From positions 1-9,162 of the forward strand of contig JAIRXT010000123.1 in assembly GCA_031268125.1 (NCBI GenBank): 9,162 nucleotides of DNA, read 5' to 3'. The notes under the pieces were generated by a model. It was not told where the DNA came from, did no database searches, and saw nothing but the letters and a program-made list of their open reading frames with translations. The translations under genes and the position numbers were made by a program. The stretch's first letter is position 1; each line of letters begins with the position of its first letter. Source of the DNA: Treponema sp. Its GTDB lineage: Bacteria > Spirochaetota > Spirochaetia > Treponematales > Breznakiellaceae. This document shows positions 1 to 6,371 of the stretch, in pieces.

Positions 1-690
1 GCGGACCGTTTCCGCGGAGTTTCTGGCGGCAACGGGAAGAAACTGTTCGGAAGTAACGGGGGATTCTACTCCGGCAATGTCAGAAAGGGAGCGGATGATC
101 AGGGACGGTACGGAAAAAAGGCTGCAGGTGTGGGCAATGGCGGCCCCTTCCATTTCCACCGCCAGAACACCGGGAAAGGTCCGGCGTACCCGGTCGATCT
201 TCTCCGGGTCGTGCATAAAAATATCCCCGCTGGCGATGATCCCCCGGACATAGTTAAAGGATTCCGGCAGGATACCCTGGGCCTTTAGTTCCCGTACCGC
301 GTCTTCCGCCCGGTTCACCAGGGATTCATCTATGGGGAAGACCGCCGGCTGGCCGGGAACCTGTCCGGGGGCGTAGTTAAAACCCGTTACGTCCACATCG
401 TGGTAGCAAAGGCCGGTAGAAATAACCGTATCCCCAAATTGCAGCCCCCCGCCTATGCCTCCCGCGGAGCCGGTATTGATAACCATGCGGGGCTTAAAAT
501 GGTCGATAAGCAGGGCGCAGCCCACCGCTGCGTTGACCTTGCCAATGCCGCAGCGCAGTAATACTACCGGTTTACCCTCCAGGGTCCCCCGGTAAAATTC
601 AAAACCGCCGGCGGCGCTGGTTTCGCCGCCGCCCATCCAGTCCCTGATCATGGTTATCTCGTCTTCCATAGCGCCGATAATACCTGTCAT
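1..690 (-). CDS. mtnN: 5'-methylthioadenosine / S-adenosylhomocysteine nucleosidase, 3' end cut by window edge
   Basis: The enzyme cleaves MTA and SAH (and 5'-deoxyadenosine) to adenine plus the ribosyl thio-sugar, a cytoplasmic step of methionine salvage and of SAM by-product removal. I translated 230 residues without a stop down to base 1; the family is usually about 230-260 aa, so only the C-terminal tail is missing. The N-terminus has the family signature GAMEDE, with Glu11 aligning to the catalytic Glu12 of the E. coli enzyme. A glycine-rich NTGSAGG stretch lies near residue 73, VEMEGAA near 178-184 (ribose-binding Met-Glu region) and the catalytic Asp in RSLSD at about 204. The start is ATG at 690, preceded by a strong GGAGG six bases upstream inside the end of the diguanylate cyclase gene, whose TGA overlaps it (ATGA). 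This suggests co-translation. A close relative such as futalosine hydrolase is less likely given these motifs. Confidence 0.93.
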   Translation of the reverse strand, partial: MTGIIGAMEDEITMIRDWMGGGETSAAGGFEFYRGTLEGKPVVLLRCGIGKVNAAVGCALLIDHFKPRMVINTGSAGGIGGGLQFGDTVISTGLCYHDVDVTGFNYAPGQVPGQPAVFPIDESLVNRAEDAVRELKAQGILPESFNYVRGIIASGDIFMHDPEKIDRVRRTFPGVLAVEMEGAAIAHTCSLFSVPSLIIRSLSDIAGVESPVTSEQFLPVAARNSAETVR

Positions 691-1883
691 AACACTCCTC
701 CAAAGCTTTTATCATAATTCATGCCGGGATTCCATGCAGTTGAACGGTTGCGGCCCCCCTGTTTGGATATGTAAAGGGCCGCATCGGCCCGCTGGATAAC
801 CTGTTCGGCGTTCAACTGTTCCTGTTGATTAAAACTGAAGATGCCAAGGCTTATCGTAACCTGGGGCAGGGGCGGATCCCAGGGCACCTTCATCATTGCT
901 ACCGCGTTTCGCAGCCGTTCCGATACGCTCCAGGCCGCTTCATTGCCGGTATCGGGCAGCAGCATGGTGAATTCCTCACCGCCGAAGCGGGAAGGAATAT
1001 CCTCGCTGCGGACCGTTTGTTTAAGGGTTATAGCCAGGGCTTCCAGCACTTTGTCCCCCGCCAAATGGCCAAAGGCATCGTTGAAATTTTTGAATTTATC
1101 AACATCCAGCACAATTACCGAAGATGTGATGTTGCTGCGCCGGGTTCTGGAAATTTCTTCGCTTAAACGGTGGATAAAAAAACCGTGGTTGTAAAGACCG
1201 GTCTTTACATCCCGCAGGGAATGCTGGTAGTTCAGGCAATTCATAATCGCCTGGGTTACAAAGGCCATAAGCTGTTCAATAAAGATAATTTCTTCGGTGG
1301 AAAAGTCATCCCCCAGCATCTTGTGGCCCATCAGAATAATGCCGTAAAGCCCAAACCCCCCCACAATCGGAATAATAATTTCGGGATTAAGCCTTTTCAG
1401 AATATCAAGGACATTCTGATCACCCAGCTCTGCATTCAAAAGGGGAAAATTTACCGGCTTGGGGTGGCGTTCAAAAAAAGCTTCAAACGGGACAATGCTG
1501 TGCAGTTTAATCCCCAGGTCCGCGGGCCGGTAATTCTGGTAACTTTTGATGGTTATTTCATCCCGGGTTTGTATTGGTTTCCACAAAAATGTTATGAATG
1601 ACGGCAGAAAGTGATCGGATATACGAAACACCGCCGCGTCCATAATGGCATCCAGGGATGTGCGGTTGATAATGTCCAGCCCCCCGGTTACCAGATCATG
1701 GTAGTTGCGGATTTGTTTGTTCAGTTTGTCGATCCGCGTGAATATGCCGATTTCTTCCAGCAGGGCGTAATGTTCCAGAATCTTCGGGTCCGAATAGATT
1801 TCGTCCGCAGGATTGCTCTCTTTTCCGCCAGCCTGTCCGGGATTTTCCGGCATAGGCGTATTCCCCTGGTTGTGATTGTTCAT
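687..1883 (-). CDS. GAF-GGDEF diguanylate cyclase
   Basis: Predicted to make cyclic di-GMP from two GTP. The protein is 398 aa from ATG at 1883. The first 60 residues are polar and look unstructured. Residues about 64-215 look like a GAF-type sensory domain, by length, by the pattern of strands and by the helix that leads into the catalytic domain. The GGDEF domain (about 224-384) starts with the DVKTGLYN variant of the usual DxLTxLxN. It keeps the metal and substrate region DVDKFKNFND and the active-site GGEEF (about 301-305). It also keeps an RxxD inhibitory site (RSED) exactly five residues before GGEEF, so product inhibition is expected. No membrane segment is visible, so it is likely cytoplasmic. 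The upstream gene's TGA shares a base with this ATG (TGATG) and the only purine-rich GAGGAA is about 16 nt away, so re-initiation after the upstream gene is likely. A TTG three bases earlier is an alternative start. Confidence 0.92.
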   Translation of the reverse strand: MNNHNQGNTPMPENPGQAGGKESNPADEIYSDPKILEHYALLEEIGIFTRIDKLNKQIRNYHDLVTGGLDIINRTSLDAIMDAAVFRISDHFLPSFITFLWKPIQTRDEITIKSYQNYRPADLGIKLHSIVPFEAFFERHPKPVNFPLLNAELGDQNVLDILKRLNPEIIIPIVGGFGLYGIILMGHKMLGDDFSTEEIIFIEQLMAFVTQAIMNCLNYQHSLRDVKTGLYNHGFFIHRLSEEISRTRRSNITSSVIVLDVDKFKNFNDAFGHLAGDKVLEALAITLKQTVRSEDIPSRFGGEEFTMLLPDTGNEAAWSVSERLRNAVAMMKVPWDPPLPQVTISLGIFSFNQQEQLNAEQVIQRADAALYISKQGGRNRSTAWNPGMNYDKSFGGVL

Positions 1884-2530
1884 CAAATTACAGAGAAATG
1901 TTCCTCAATGTTTTTGCGCCACGGGGCCCGGTTTTCCTTGTTTTCCCATTCAAAAATCTTTTTGATCTGAAAACCCCTGGTATCGTAGTCGTCCGTATTT
2001 TTACGGCCCCGGAGGGCATCCCGGATCATGCCGGGAAAATGGACAATGCCAAAGCGCCCCCCTCCAATATAAACTACGGTGTCCCCGCTTTCCAGATTTT
2101 CCCCTTCGGCGATCCGTTCCGCGATACATTCAAAGTGGCTTGGTTCGCCGCTGTCCCTGTCCGCTATAGCGGTGGACATGTCCCTGATGGGTTTGCCGCA
2201 GCAGGGACAGTCAGGGTGGGGGATGGGTTCGGCGGACAACTGCGGAGGCGTCCATTTAAGGCGGTCATAAAAGATGCCTTTTTTGTCGCGGCGGCGGTTG
2301 TCCTGGGGCAGAATTCCCCCGGACCATTTTCGGCAGGGGGTCTGGGCCCGCTCCCCGGCGTTTTGGCGGCAGTGGTTTCCCTGTTTCCCCGCCCCCTGGC
2401 CGCCGGATTTTTCAAAATTTTGCCGGGGTTTTCCGAATTCCTGGGGTGAAACGTACCGGGTATCAACGTCCCGGTCCCTGCGCTTAAAGGGTTTCCCCCG
2501 GTTATTTCCTTCTTTTTCGCTGCCGTTCAT
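1883..2530 (-). CDS. conserved-looking hypothetical protein with possible zinc-binding C-x2-C/H-x2-C motif
   Basis: I do not recognise this 215-aa protein. The first 90 residues are rich in Arg, Lys, Gly and Gln, highly basic and probably disordered, which would suit RNA or DNA contact. After residue 100 comes a compact region. It has CPCCGKPI (Cys108 and Cys111), then HFEC (His132 and Cys135), giving C-x2-C-x20-H-x2-C, a pattern typical of small zinc ribbons or treble clefs. A stretch of alternating hydrophobic strands follows (TVVYIGGGRFGIVHF, about 151-165), then a charged C-terminus with IKKIFEWE. The ATG at 2530 lies 29 bases inside the preceding small gene and has a GAGGGGGA purine run about 8-15 bases upstream. 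The stop overlaps the diguanylate cyclase start. The coding call rests on this tight packing and on the structured C-terminal half; the zinc role is inferred. Confidence 0.8.
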   Translation of the reverse strand: MNGSEKEGNNRGKPFKRRDRDVDTRYVSPQEFGKPRQNFEKSGGQGAGKQGNHCRQNAGERAQTPCRKWSGGILPQDNRRRDKKGIFYDRLKWTPPQLSAEPIPHPDCPCCGKPIRDMSTAIADRDSGEPSHFECIAERIAEGENLESGDTVVYIGGGRFGIVHFPGMIRDALRGRKNTDDYDTRGFQIKKIFEWENKENRAPWRKNIEEHFSVI

Positions 2531-2711
2531 GGTAAGTTCCCCCTCGGGATATTTTAAGAATTTCGCTGCTCAGGACTTGGGCGATTCGCTGAATTGCCTC
2601 GTAAAGGTACTCTTCACTGTTTATTTTTTCGCGTACGCCTTCCAAATCAAAAGGTACCCGGTTTCCTGTTTGTTCTGGTTTTCTGTTCTCTAACCCCGGC
2701 GCCATTATCAT
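2502..2711 (-). CDS. small hypothetical protein, 69 aa
   Basis: Unrecognised. The ATG at 2711 overlaps the yraN stop as ATGA and has GGAG five bases upstream, which is why I prefer it to the GTG at 2717 or the ATG at 2705. The N-terminal 20 residues are polar and flexible. Residues about 21-53 (DLEGVREKINSEEYLYEAIQ onwards) read as one or two amphipathic helices, and the C-terminus ends in a strongly basic ERQRKRRK tail. There is no signal peptide or membrane segment. The stop lies 29 bases inside the next gene, so the two are probably translationally coupled. The small size, basic tail and basic neighbour suggest a nucleic-acid or protein-protein adaptor, but no function can be assigned. Confidence 0.72.
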   Translation of the reverse strand: MIMAPGLENRKPEQTGNRVPFDLEGVREKINSEEYLYEAIQRIAQVLSSEILKISRGGTYHERQRKRRK

Positions 2712-3112
2712 ATACACTCCATAAAAGCAGACACAAGGTGGCGGATCTGCGGCCCGGCCGGAACGGCCGTTTCCGCAGGGGATGGGGGGACTCCTTCGAT
2801 AAAAACCACATCAAACCGTATTGCCATCTCATTATATTTTCGATAGACCGCAAGGAAATACTTAGCTGTTTCTATGATACGCCGCTGTTTTTCCCGGCTT
2901 ATCCCGTATTCCAGATCGGCGATTCTGCGGGAATTCCAGGTTTTTACCTCGACAAATACGATGGTATCCCGGTCCCGGGCGATTAAATCCACCTCTCCCA
3001 CGGGAGAATGGAAGTTGGAAGCCAGGATGTGCATTCCTGCCTGTTCCAGGGCTTGGGCGGCGTACTTTTCCCCCGCCCTGCCTTTCCCGGCGCTATGCAC
3101 TTTTGTTTGCAA
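2708..3112 (-). CDS. yraN: YraN family (UPF0102) endonuclease-like protein
   Basis: The YraN family has a restriction-endonuclease-like fold related to Holliday-junction resolvases; its cellular role is not settled, and DNA processing is the usual suggestion. The product is 134 aa, close to the usual 115-130. The diagnostic residues are present in order: KGRAGEKYAA near 10-19 (Glu15), VGEVDLIARD at 38-47 (Glu40, Asp42) and FVEVK at 53-57 (Glu55, Lys57), which together form the PD-(D/E)XK-type active site. The start is ambiguous. TTG at 3112 overlaps the HD-GYP gene by 20 bases and has only a weak purine run upstream; GTG at 3100 would give a 130-aa form. yraN is often found near rplS and rnhB in other bacteria; no rnhB is seen here. 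The stop overlaps the next start (ATGA). Confidence 0.9.
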   Translation of the reverse strand: MQTKVHSAGKGRAGEKYAAQALEQAGMHILASNFHSPVGEVDLIARDRDTIVFVEVKTWNSRRIADLEYGISREKQRRIIETAKYFLAVYRKYNEMAIRFDVVFIEGVPPSPAETAVPAGPQIRHLVSAFMECI

Positions 3113-4424
3113 GTTCTTTCGGATTGAGCGCCCGTGAAATAAAATGAGTTTTATCGGTAAGCAGGTTGAGAATTTCCCCTTTTAGCTGTTTTTTGCCGAA
3201 TTTATCAATCAAAATTTGCACCAGGGGCCGCAGGGGCGCGCTGTGCTGGACTTCCGTAACACGGGCAATGGCCGCATCGTTAAGAACCACAATGGACCCG
3301 ACGGGGTAAATTCCCATAGTGGCAATAAATGCCTTAAGGACATCGGGATCAAAGCGGCTTTGGTTGCCGGAGATAAGGGCCTTCATGGCCTCGCTGCCCG
3401 CCATAGAATTCCGGTAGGGTTTTTTGCTGATCATAGCCTCGAACGCGTCGGCTACAGAAAGAATCCGGGCGCCTATGTCGATGTCTTCCCCGGAAATGCC
3501 GGCCGGATAGCCCTGGCCGTCCCAGCGTTCATGGTGCTGCAGCGCCACATGGCCTACTTCATCGGAGTAGTTCAGCTCCTTGAAGGCGATCCGGTAGCTA
3601 TACAGCGGGTGGAGATGCATAAGTTTGGTTTCTTCCCGGGAGAGCCCGCCCTGCTTGTTCAGAAGCTCCTTGGGAAGCCGGAGCATTCCGATATCGTGGA
3701 GCATCGCCCCGATGACGATCTTCATTATCTTGTGGGAGGGCAGCTTGAGTTCCTGGGCGGTCATGGCGGCAAGAATGGCGGAATTGATCGAACTTTTAGC
3801 CAGTTCGCGGCCGTTTACCTTTCCCCCCAGAACATAACCCACAAACTGGCTCCGTTCGTTGCGTATTGCGCCAAGCAGTTGGGTAGTTAACTGGTTGAGG
3901 GTATCCAGGGCCACTTTTGTGGTCGCATGGGAAAAAACCTTGTCGAGCCGCAGTATCAGCGTAATGTATTCCCGGTAGCTTCCCGTGTTTCCCTGTATTT
4001 CCCTGGGGTCGAATTCGCCGGGTGTCTCTTCCTGCGCCGCTCCTGGCGCCGCATTGGGCCCGGAATTTGCCGCGGGGGCGTTTTGTTTGGGGTGATCCCC
4101 GCCGTGTTCCTGTTCTTCCGCCGCATCAGGGGGGGACTCAAAGTAATTCTTGTTGAATTCTAGTTTTGCCGCCTCCACAATGGCATCCTGTTCAAGGTAA
4201 CTTCTGCTGTGTTCCTGTTTTGCAACCGCCGCAGCCACCATTTCCGGGGTTTTGGCCAGATTACCGCTGGTATGAACCTGCTGGACGCCCCAGGTGGTAA
4301 GCCGGGACAGGTCTTTCTTTTTGATGGCAATTCCCGGGGGAACCAGAAAATTGCCTTCGTCTATATACACCGGCTCGGTAAAAACCATACCGGGCTTTAA
4401 GATGTTGATCGGAATATCCTTCAT
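3093..4424 (-). CDS. HD-GYP domain protein (c-di-GMP phosphodiesterase family), first metal-site His apparently missing
   Basis: HD-GYP proteins hydrolyse cyclic di-GMP to GMP or pGpG. The protein is 443 aa from ATG at 4424, which has a clear GAGGGG six bases upstream; reading further upstream adds only an unlikely extension. Residues 1-55 form the small N-terminal domain often found before HD-GYP (ILKPGMVFTEPVY, then LVPPGIAI). Residues about 95-145 are a Pro/Ala/Glu/Gln-rich linker. The HD-GYP domain covers about 195-370 with HD at 243-244, His272 in the HLHP segment, HHE at 297-299, GQGYP at 303-307 and VADAFEAM with Asp326. At the position of the usual first ligand (HSxNV) I read SSINS, Ser211 for His, while Glu207 four residues earlier is kept. 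The metal site may therefore be altered or the protein may be a c-di-GMP sensor. The region after 370 is a small C-terminal extension. It lies 8 bases after the FlhB-like gene. Confidence 0.92.
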   Translation of the reverse strand: MKDIPINILKPGMVFTEPVYIDEGNFLVPPGIAIKKKDLSRLTTWGVQQVHTSGNLAKTPEMVAAAVAKQEHSRSYLEQDAIVEAAKLEFNKNYFESPPDAAEEQEHGGDHPKQNAPAANSGPNAAPGAAQEETPGEFDPREIQGNTGSYREYITLILRLDKVFSHATTKVALDTLNQLTTQLLGAIRNERSQFVGYVLGGKVNGRELAKSSINSAILAAMTAQELKLPSHKIMKIVIGAMLHDIGMLRLPKELLNKQGGLSREETKLMHLHPLYSYRIAFKELNYSDEVGHVALQHHERWDGQGYPAGISGEDIDIGARILSVADAFEAMISKKPYRNSMAGSEAMKALISGNQSRFDPDVLKAFIATMGIYPVGSIVVLNDAAIARVTEVQHSAPLRPLVQILIDKFGKKQLKGEILNLLTDKTHFISRALNPKELANKSA

Positions 4425-4432
4425 TTTTCCCC

Positions 4433-4741
4433 TCAAATACCAGGTTTTCCCTGAATCCCGGCCCCCGGAGTCCCGGCCAGCTTCTCTCCGGCCGCCTGAT
4501 GCCGGACGAAGGCCAGGAGTTTTGCCGCAGCTTCCCAGCACCAGACCGGGATAATATCCCCAATCCCGGCCCCCGTGTCCAGCATGGCGGCCAAGGCAGG
4601 GTCTTCAACAACATCGACGCCCGCTTTGCGGGCCAGCGTGATGATCCGCTCTGCTTCGGCTTCCCGCCCTTTTGCCAAGAGGCGCGGCCCCGGATCCTGC
4701 CTGTCATAACCGATGGCAGATGCAATCTTCCGTACCCTAAT
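4433..4741 (-). CDS. FlhB C-terminal-domain-like protein (YlqH type), probable ATT start
   Basis: This is a stand-alone cytoplasmic FlhB-type domain, as in Bacillus subtilis YlqH. FlhB itself gates substrate switching in flagellar type III export. The 102-aa reading has the family pattern: KIASAIGYD near 5-13, then a PR-LLAKGREAEAERII block at about 19-34 (normally APxVxAKGxGxxAxxI), VDVVEDPALAAML at 42-54 and DIIPVWCWEAAAKLLAFV at 62-79 (normally IPxxLYxAVAxxLAFV). The NPTH autocleavage site of full FlhB is absent, as in the short family. No ATG, GTG or usable TTG lies before the conserved N-terminus. The frame reaches back to a TAG at 4787-4789, and ATT at 4741 has AGAGGTG a few bases upstream. 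A TTG at 4678 would delete the conserved AIGYD segment. ATT initiation or a point change from ATG is inferred. Confidence 0.78.
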   Translation of the reverse strand: MRVRKIASAIGYDRQDPGPRLLAKGREAEAERIITLARKAGVDVVEDPALAAMLDTGAGIGDIIPVWCWEAAAKLLAFVRHQAAGEKLAGTPGAGIQGKPGI

Positions 4742-4770
4742 GTTACACCTCTTTGATGAGCCTCTGTCAA
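4742..4770 (-). promoter_or_regulatory. promoter-like sequence inside the operon (TTGACA-17-TGTAAC)
   Basis: A perfect -35 consensus TTGACA (4770-4765) is followed after exactly 17 bases by TGTAAC (4747-4742), which matches four of six bases of TATAAT. It sits in the 95-base gap after the FliK-like gene. Transcription would begin near 4735, just inside the FlhB-like gene, so it could serve the HD-GYP and later genes. It overlaps the ribosome binding site of the FlhB-like gene, so it may be a chance match. Confidence 0.35.
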
Positions 4771-4836
4771 TAATACCGGCAGATCGCTATCAAGCCAATG
4801 CCCCGGGTACACGATAAAGTTTAGATTGGGAGGCGG

Positions 4837-5961
4837 TTAACTTAGCGAAGGGATGATCCGGTCCCGGCTGTCTTCTGCGAATACAGCCGCGAATGCGGCC
4901 GTATTCGCGGGGAACGGTTTATCCCGGACCCGGACCGAATCCGGCGGCAGTCCCAGAAGCGCCGCCAGTTCCCGTTCCAGGGTGCCCGCGGGGCCGGGGG
5001 CCGGACGGCAGAAGACTTCCAGCAAGGGCGTTTCCCGGGGGTTCGCCGCTCCCGGCTCCCCTGTTTCCGCCCCGTCCGCCCGGAGTATAAAGCTCCATGC
5101 CGGTTCCCCTGCGCCGGTGTTCTTTCCCCGGCGGCGTATATCCAGGCCCATGCGTTCAACCCGGTAGGCCGCCGCCTGGGGCCTCAGCAGGATTCGCAGG
5201 CAGCCTTCAAAGCCGTCATCCGTGGAAAAGGGCAGCGCTATCCAGCGTTTTCCATCCTTCCCCGGCAGTCCGTTTAGCAGCCGGAGAAGCGGGCCTTGGG
5301 CCGTCAGGAGCTTTTTCCGCAGGGCCCTGGCTTCCTCCCGGCCTCTCCCCGCCCCGCGGTCTTCACCGGGGTTCTGTTTGTCCGTCCCGAATTCTGGGCC
5401 GGGTTCCGTTTCATGGTTCCCGCCGGACTCATGCCCGGATTCCGGGCTTGAGTCCGGGCAGGAATCCGGTTCGGCCCTCTCCGGGGAATCCCGGCCCCGG
5501 AGCGCCCGTGCAAATTCCGCCAGAGCTTCCGGCGATAGTTCCACACCCTTGGCGGAGGCGGCCAGGGCGGCCAGAGACAGTGCCTCCCGCCGTTCTTCCG
5601 CCCCCCCTGCGGCCACCGATTCCGGCGTCCCGGCATGGTCCAGTGCCTCCGCCTTGAGGACCTTTTGACGGATCGCAGCTAAAAAATTCCCGTCCAGGGG
5701 GAGGGAAAAGAATTTGGCAAATGAAAGGATAGAAGCGGACCACGGGCCCGCGGGGAGTTTAAGGGCGGCGGCAAGCGAAGCAACGGGTATGGACGAAAGG
5801 ACCGGAGCCCCCCGGGGGACTCCTCCTGCGGCCCGCCCTGCGGCTTCCGCCGCCGGGCTATGCGCCTTTTCCCCGTTTTTTACCGGGGACGGCCCGCTGT
5901 CCTCCAGCCGCCCGCCGCCCGGACCGGAAAGCGAATCTGCCGCCCGGCCGGGAATTCCCAT
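4837..5961 (-). CDS. FliK/YlqG-like protein (flagellar hook-length-control type), weakly conserved
   Basis: Probable relative of FliK-like YlqG proteins; FliK measures hook length and signals FlhB to switch export substrate. The call is an inference. The product is 374 aa, Ala/Pro/Gly/Glu-rich, with a long disordered centre (about 110-210) and two more ordered parts: about 65-105 (PAGPWSASILSFAKFF onwards) and about 215-320. The second has LLNGLPGKDGKRWIALPF and GCLRILLRP, the kind of conserved stretch seen in this type of protein. Domain order (disordered Pro/Ala-rich N-part, compact C-part) fits FliK. The strongest support is context: a FlhB-type domain protein follows, as in the B. subtilis ylqG-ylqH pair, which also lies downstream of rpsP-ylqC-rimM-trmD-rplS. 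The start is uncertain: ATG at 5961, or TTG at 5967; neither has a good ribosome binding site. Codons and composition differ little from the neighbours. Confidence 0.7.
   Translation of the reverse strand: MGIPGRAADSLSGPGGGRLEDSGPSPVKNGEKAHSPAAEAAGRAAGGVPRGAPVLSSIPVASLAAALKLPAGPWSASILSFAKFFSLPLDGNFLAAIRQKVLKAEALDHAGTPESVAAGGAEERREALSLAALAASAKGVELSPEALAEFARALRGRDSPERAEPDSCPDSSPESGHESGGNHETEPGPEFGTDKQNPGEDRGAGRGREEARALRKKLLTAQGPLLRLLNGLPGKDGKRWIALPFSTDDGFEGCLRILLRPQAAAYRVERMGLDIRRRGKNTGAGEPAWSFILRADGAETGEPGAANPRETPLLEVFCRPAPGPAGTLERELAALLGLPPDSVRVRDKPFPANTAAFAAVFAEDSRDRIIPSLS
4877..4908 (-). repeat. strong intragenic hairpin near the 3' end of the FliK-like gene
   Basis: Two 14-base arms (4877-4890 and 4895-4908) are inverted copies with one difference that forms a G-U pair in the minus-strand RNA, around a 4-base loop. 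It lies inside coding sequence (NTAAFAAVFAE part of the protein), about 40-70 bases before the stop. It may affect transcript stability or ribosome passage ahead of the FlhB-like gene. Confidence 0.75.
5422..5469 (-). repeat. 12-bp minisatellite, four units, coding PDSC-PDSS-PESG-HESG
   Basis: Four tandem, diverged 12-bp units encode a tetrapeptide repeat of pattern (P/H)(D/E)S(C/S/G) in the disordered centre of the FliK-like protein (residues 165-180 from the ATG at 5961). The same DNA forms a hairpin with 16 paired positions and one mismatch (5423-5438 with 5442-5457, 3-base loop). An alternative 9-bp stem pairs 5435-5443 with 5461-5469. Unit number could vary between strains. Confidence 0.7.
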
Positions 5962-5984
5962 GCTCAAACGAGGGGACGGGGCTT

Positions 5985-6371
5985 TTAGCCTTTAGCCGTT
6001 TCGGAAGTTTTAGTTTTGGCGTCTTTCTTGACGATAAGTTCCCGGATTTTGGCGCTCTTGCCGATTTTTTTCCGGATGTAGTACAGCTTGGCCCGCCTTA
6101 CCCTGCCGGGCCGGACCAGTTCTACCCTGGCAACCCGCGGGGAGTGAATCGGGAACACCCGTTCCACCCCGACACCGTAGGAATTTTTTCGCACGGTAAA
6201 GGACTTCCCCACCCCGGAATTTTTCATGGCAATCACCAGCCCTTCATAGATCTGGATCCGTTCATTCTTGCCTTCAATAATCCGGAAATGGACCTTGACG
6301 GTATCCCCAACCTTGAAATTATCCAGCTCCTGCTTCATCTGGGAGGCCTCAATGGCCCGAATCTCATTCAT
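5985..6371 (-). CDS. rplS: 50S ribosomal protein bL19
   Basis: bL19 sits at the 30S-50S interface of the ribosome. The 128-aa product is slightly longer than the usual 115-120. Starting at ATG 6371 it reads MNEIRAIEASQMKQ, then FKVGDTVKVHFRIIEG at about 19-34, the strand IQIYEGLVIA at 39-48, FTVRKNSYGVGVERVFP at 58-74, SPRVARVELV at 77-86 and GRVRRAKLYYIRK at 89-101. The lysine-rich C-terminal tail after residue 110 is extra. An in-frame upstream extension to 6413 lies inside trmD and is rejected. The trmD stop overlaps this start by 8 bases, and a GGAG lies about 10 bases upstream. A 23-base gap separates it from the FliK-like gene. Confidence 0.98.
   Translation of the reverse strand: MNEIRAIEASQMKQELDNFKVGDTVKVHFRIIEGKNERIQIYEGLVIAMKNSGVGKSFTVRKNSYGVGVERVFPIHSPRVARVELVRPGRVRRAKLYYIRKKIGKSAKIRELIVKKDAKTKTSETAKG

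Noticed and set aside
3216..3890. 224-codon + strand frame opposite the HD-GYP gene
   Set aside because: It is fully antisense to a gene with clear catalytic motifs, and has no ribosome binding site or known domain.
4261..4812. 183-codon minus-strand frame overlapping the FlhB-like gene
   Set aside because: It is the shifted frame of the FlhB-like and HD-GYP genes; its product has no domain, whereas the other frame has clear family motifs.
5097..5657. Long + strand frames opposite the FliK-like gene
   Set aside because: Pro/Ser/Arg-rich products are typical of the antisense of a GC-rich gene, and no start signals are seen.
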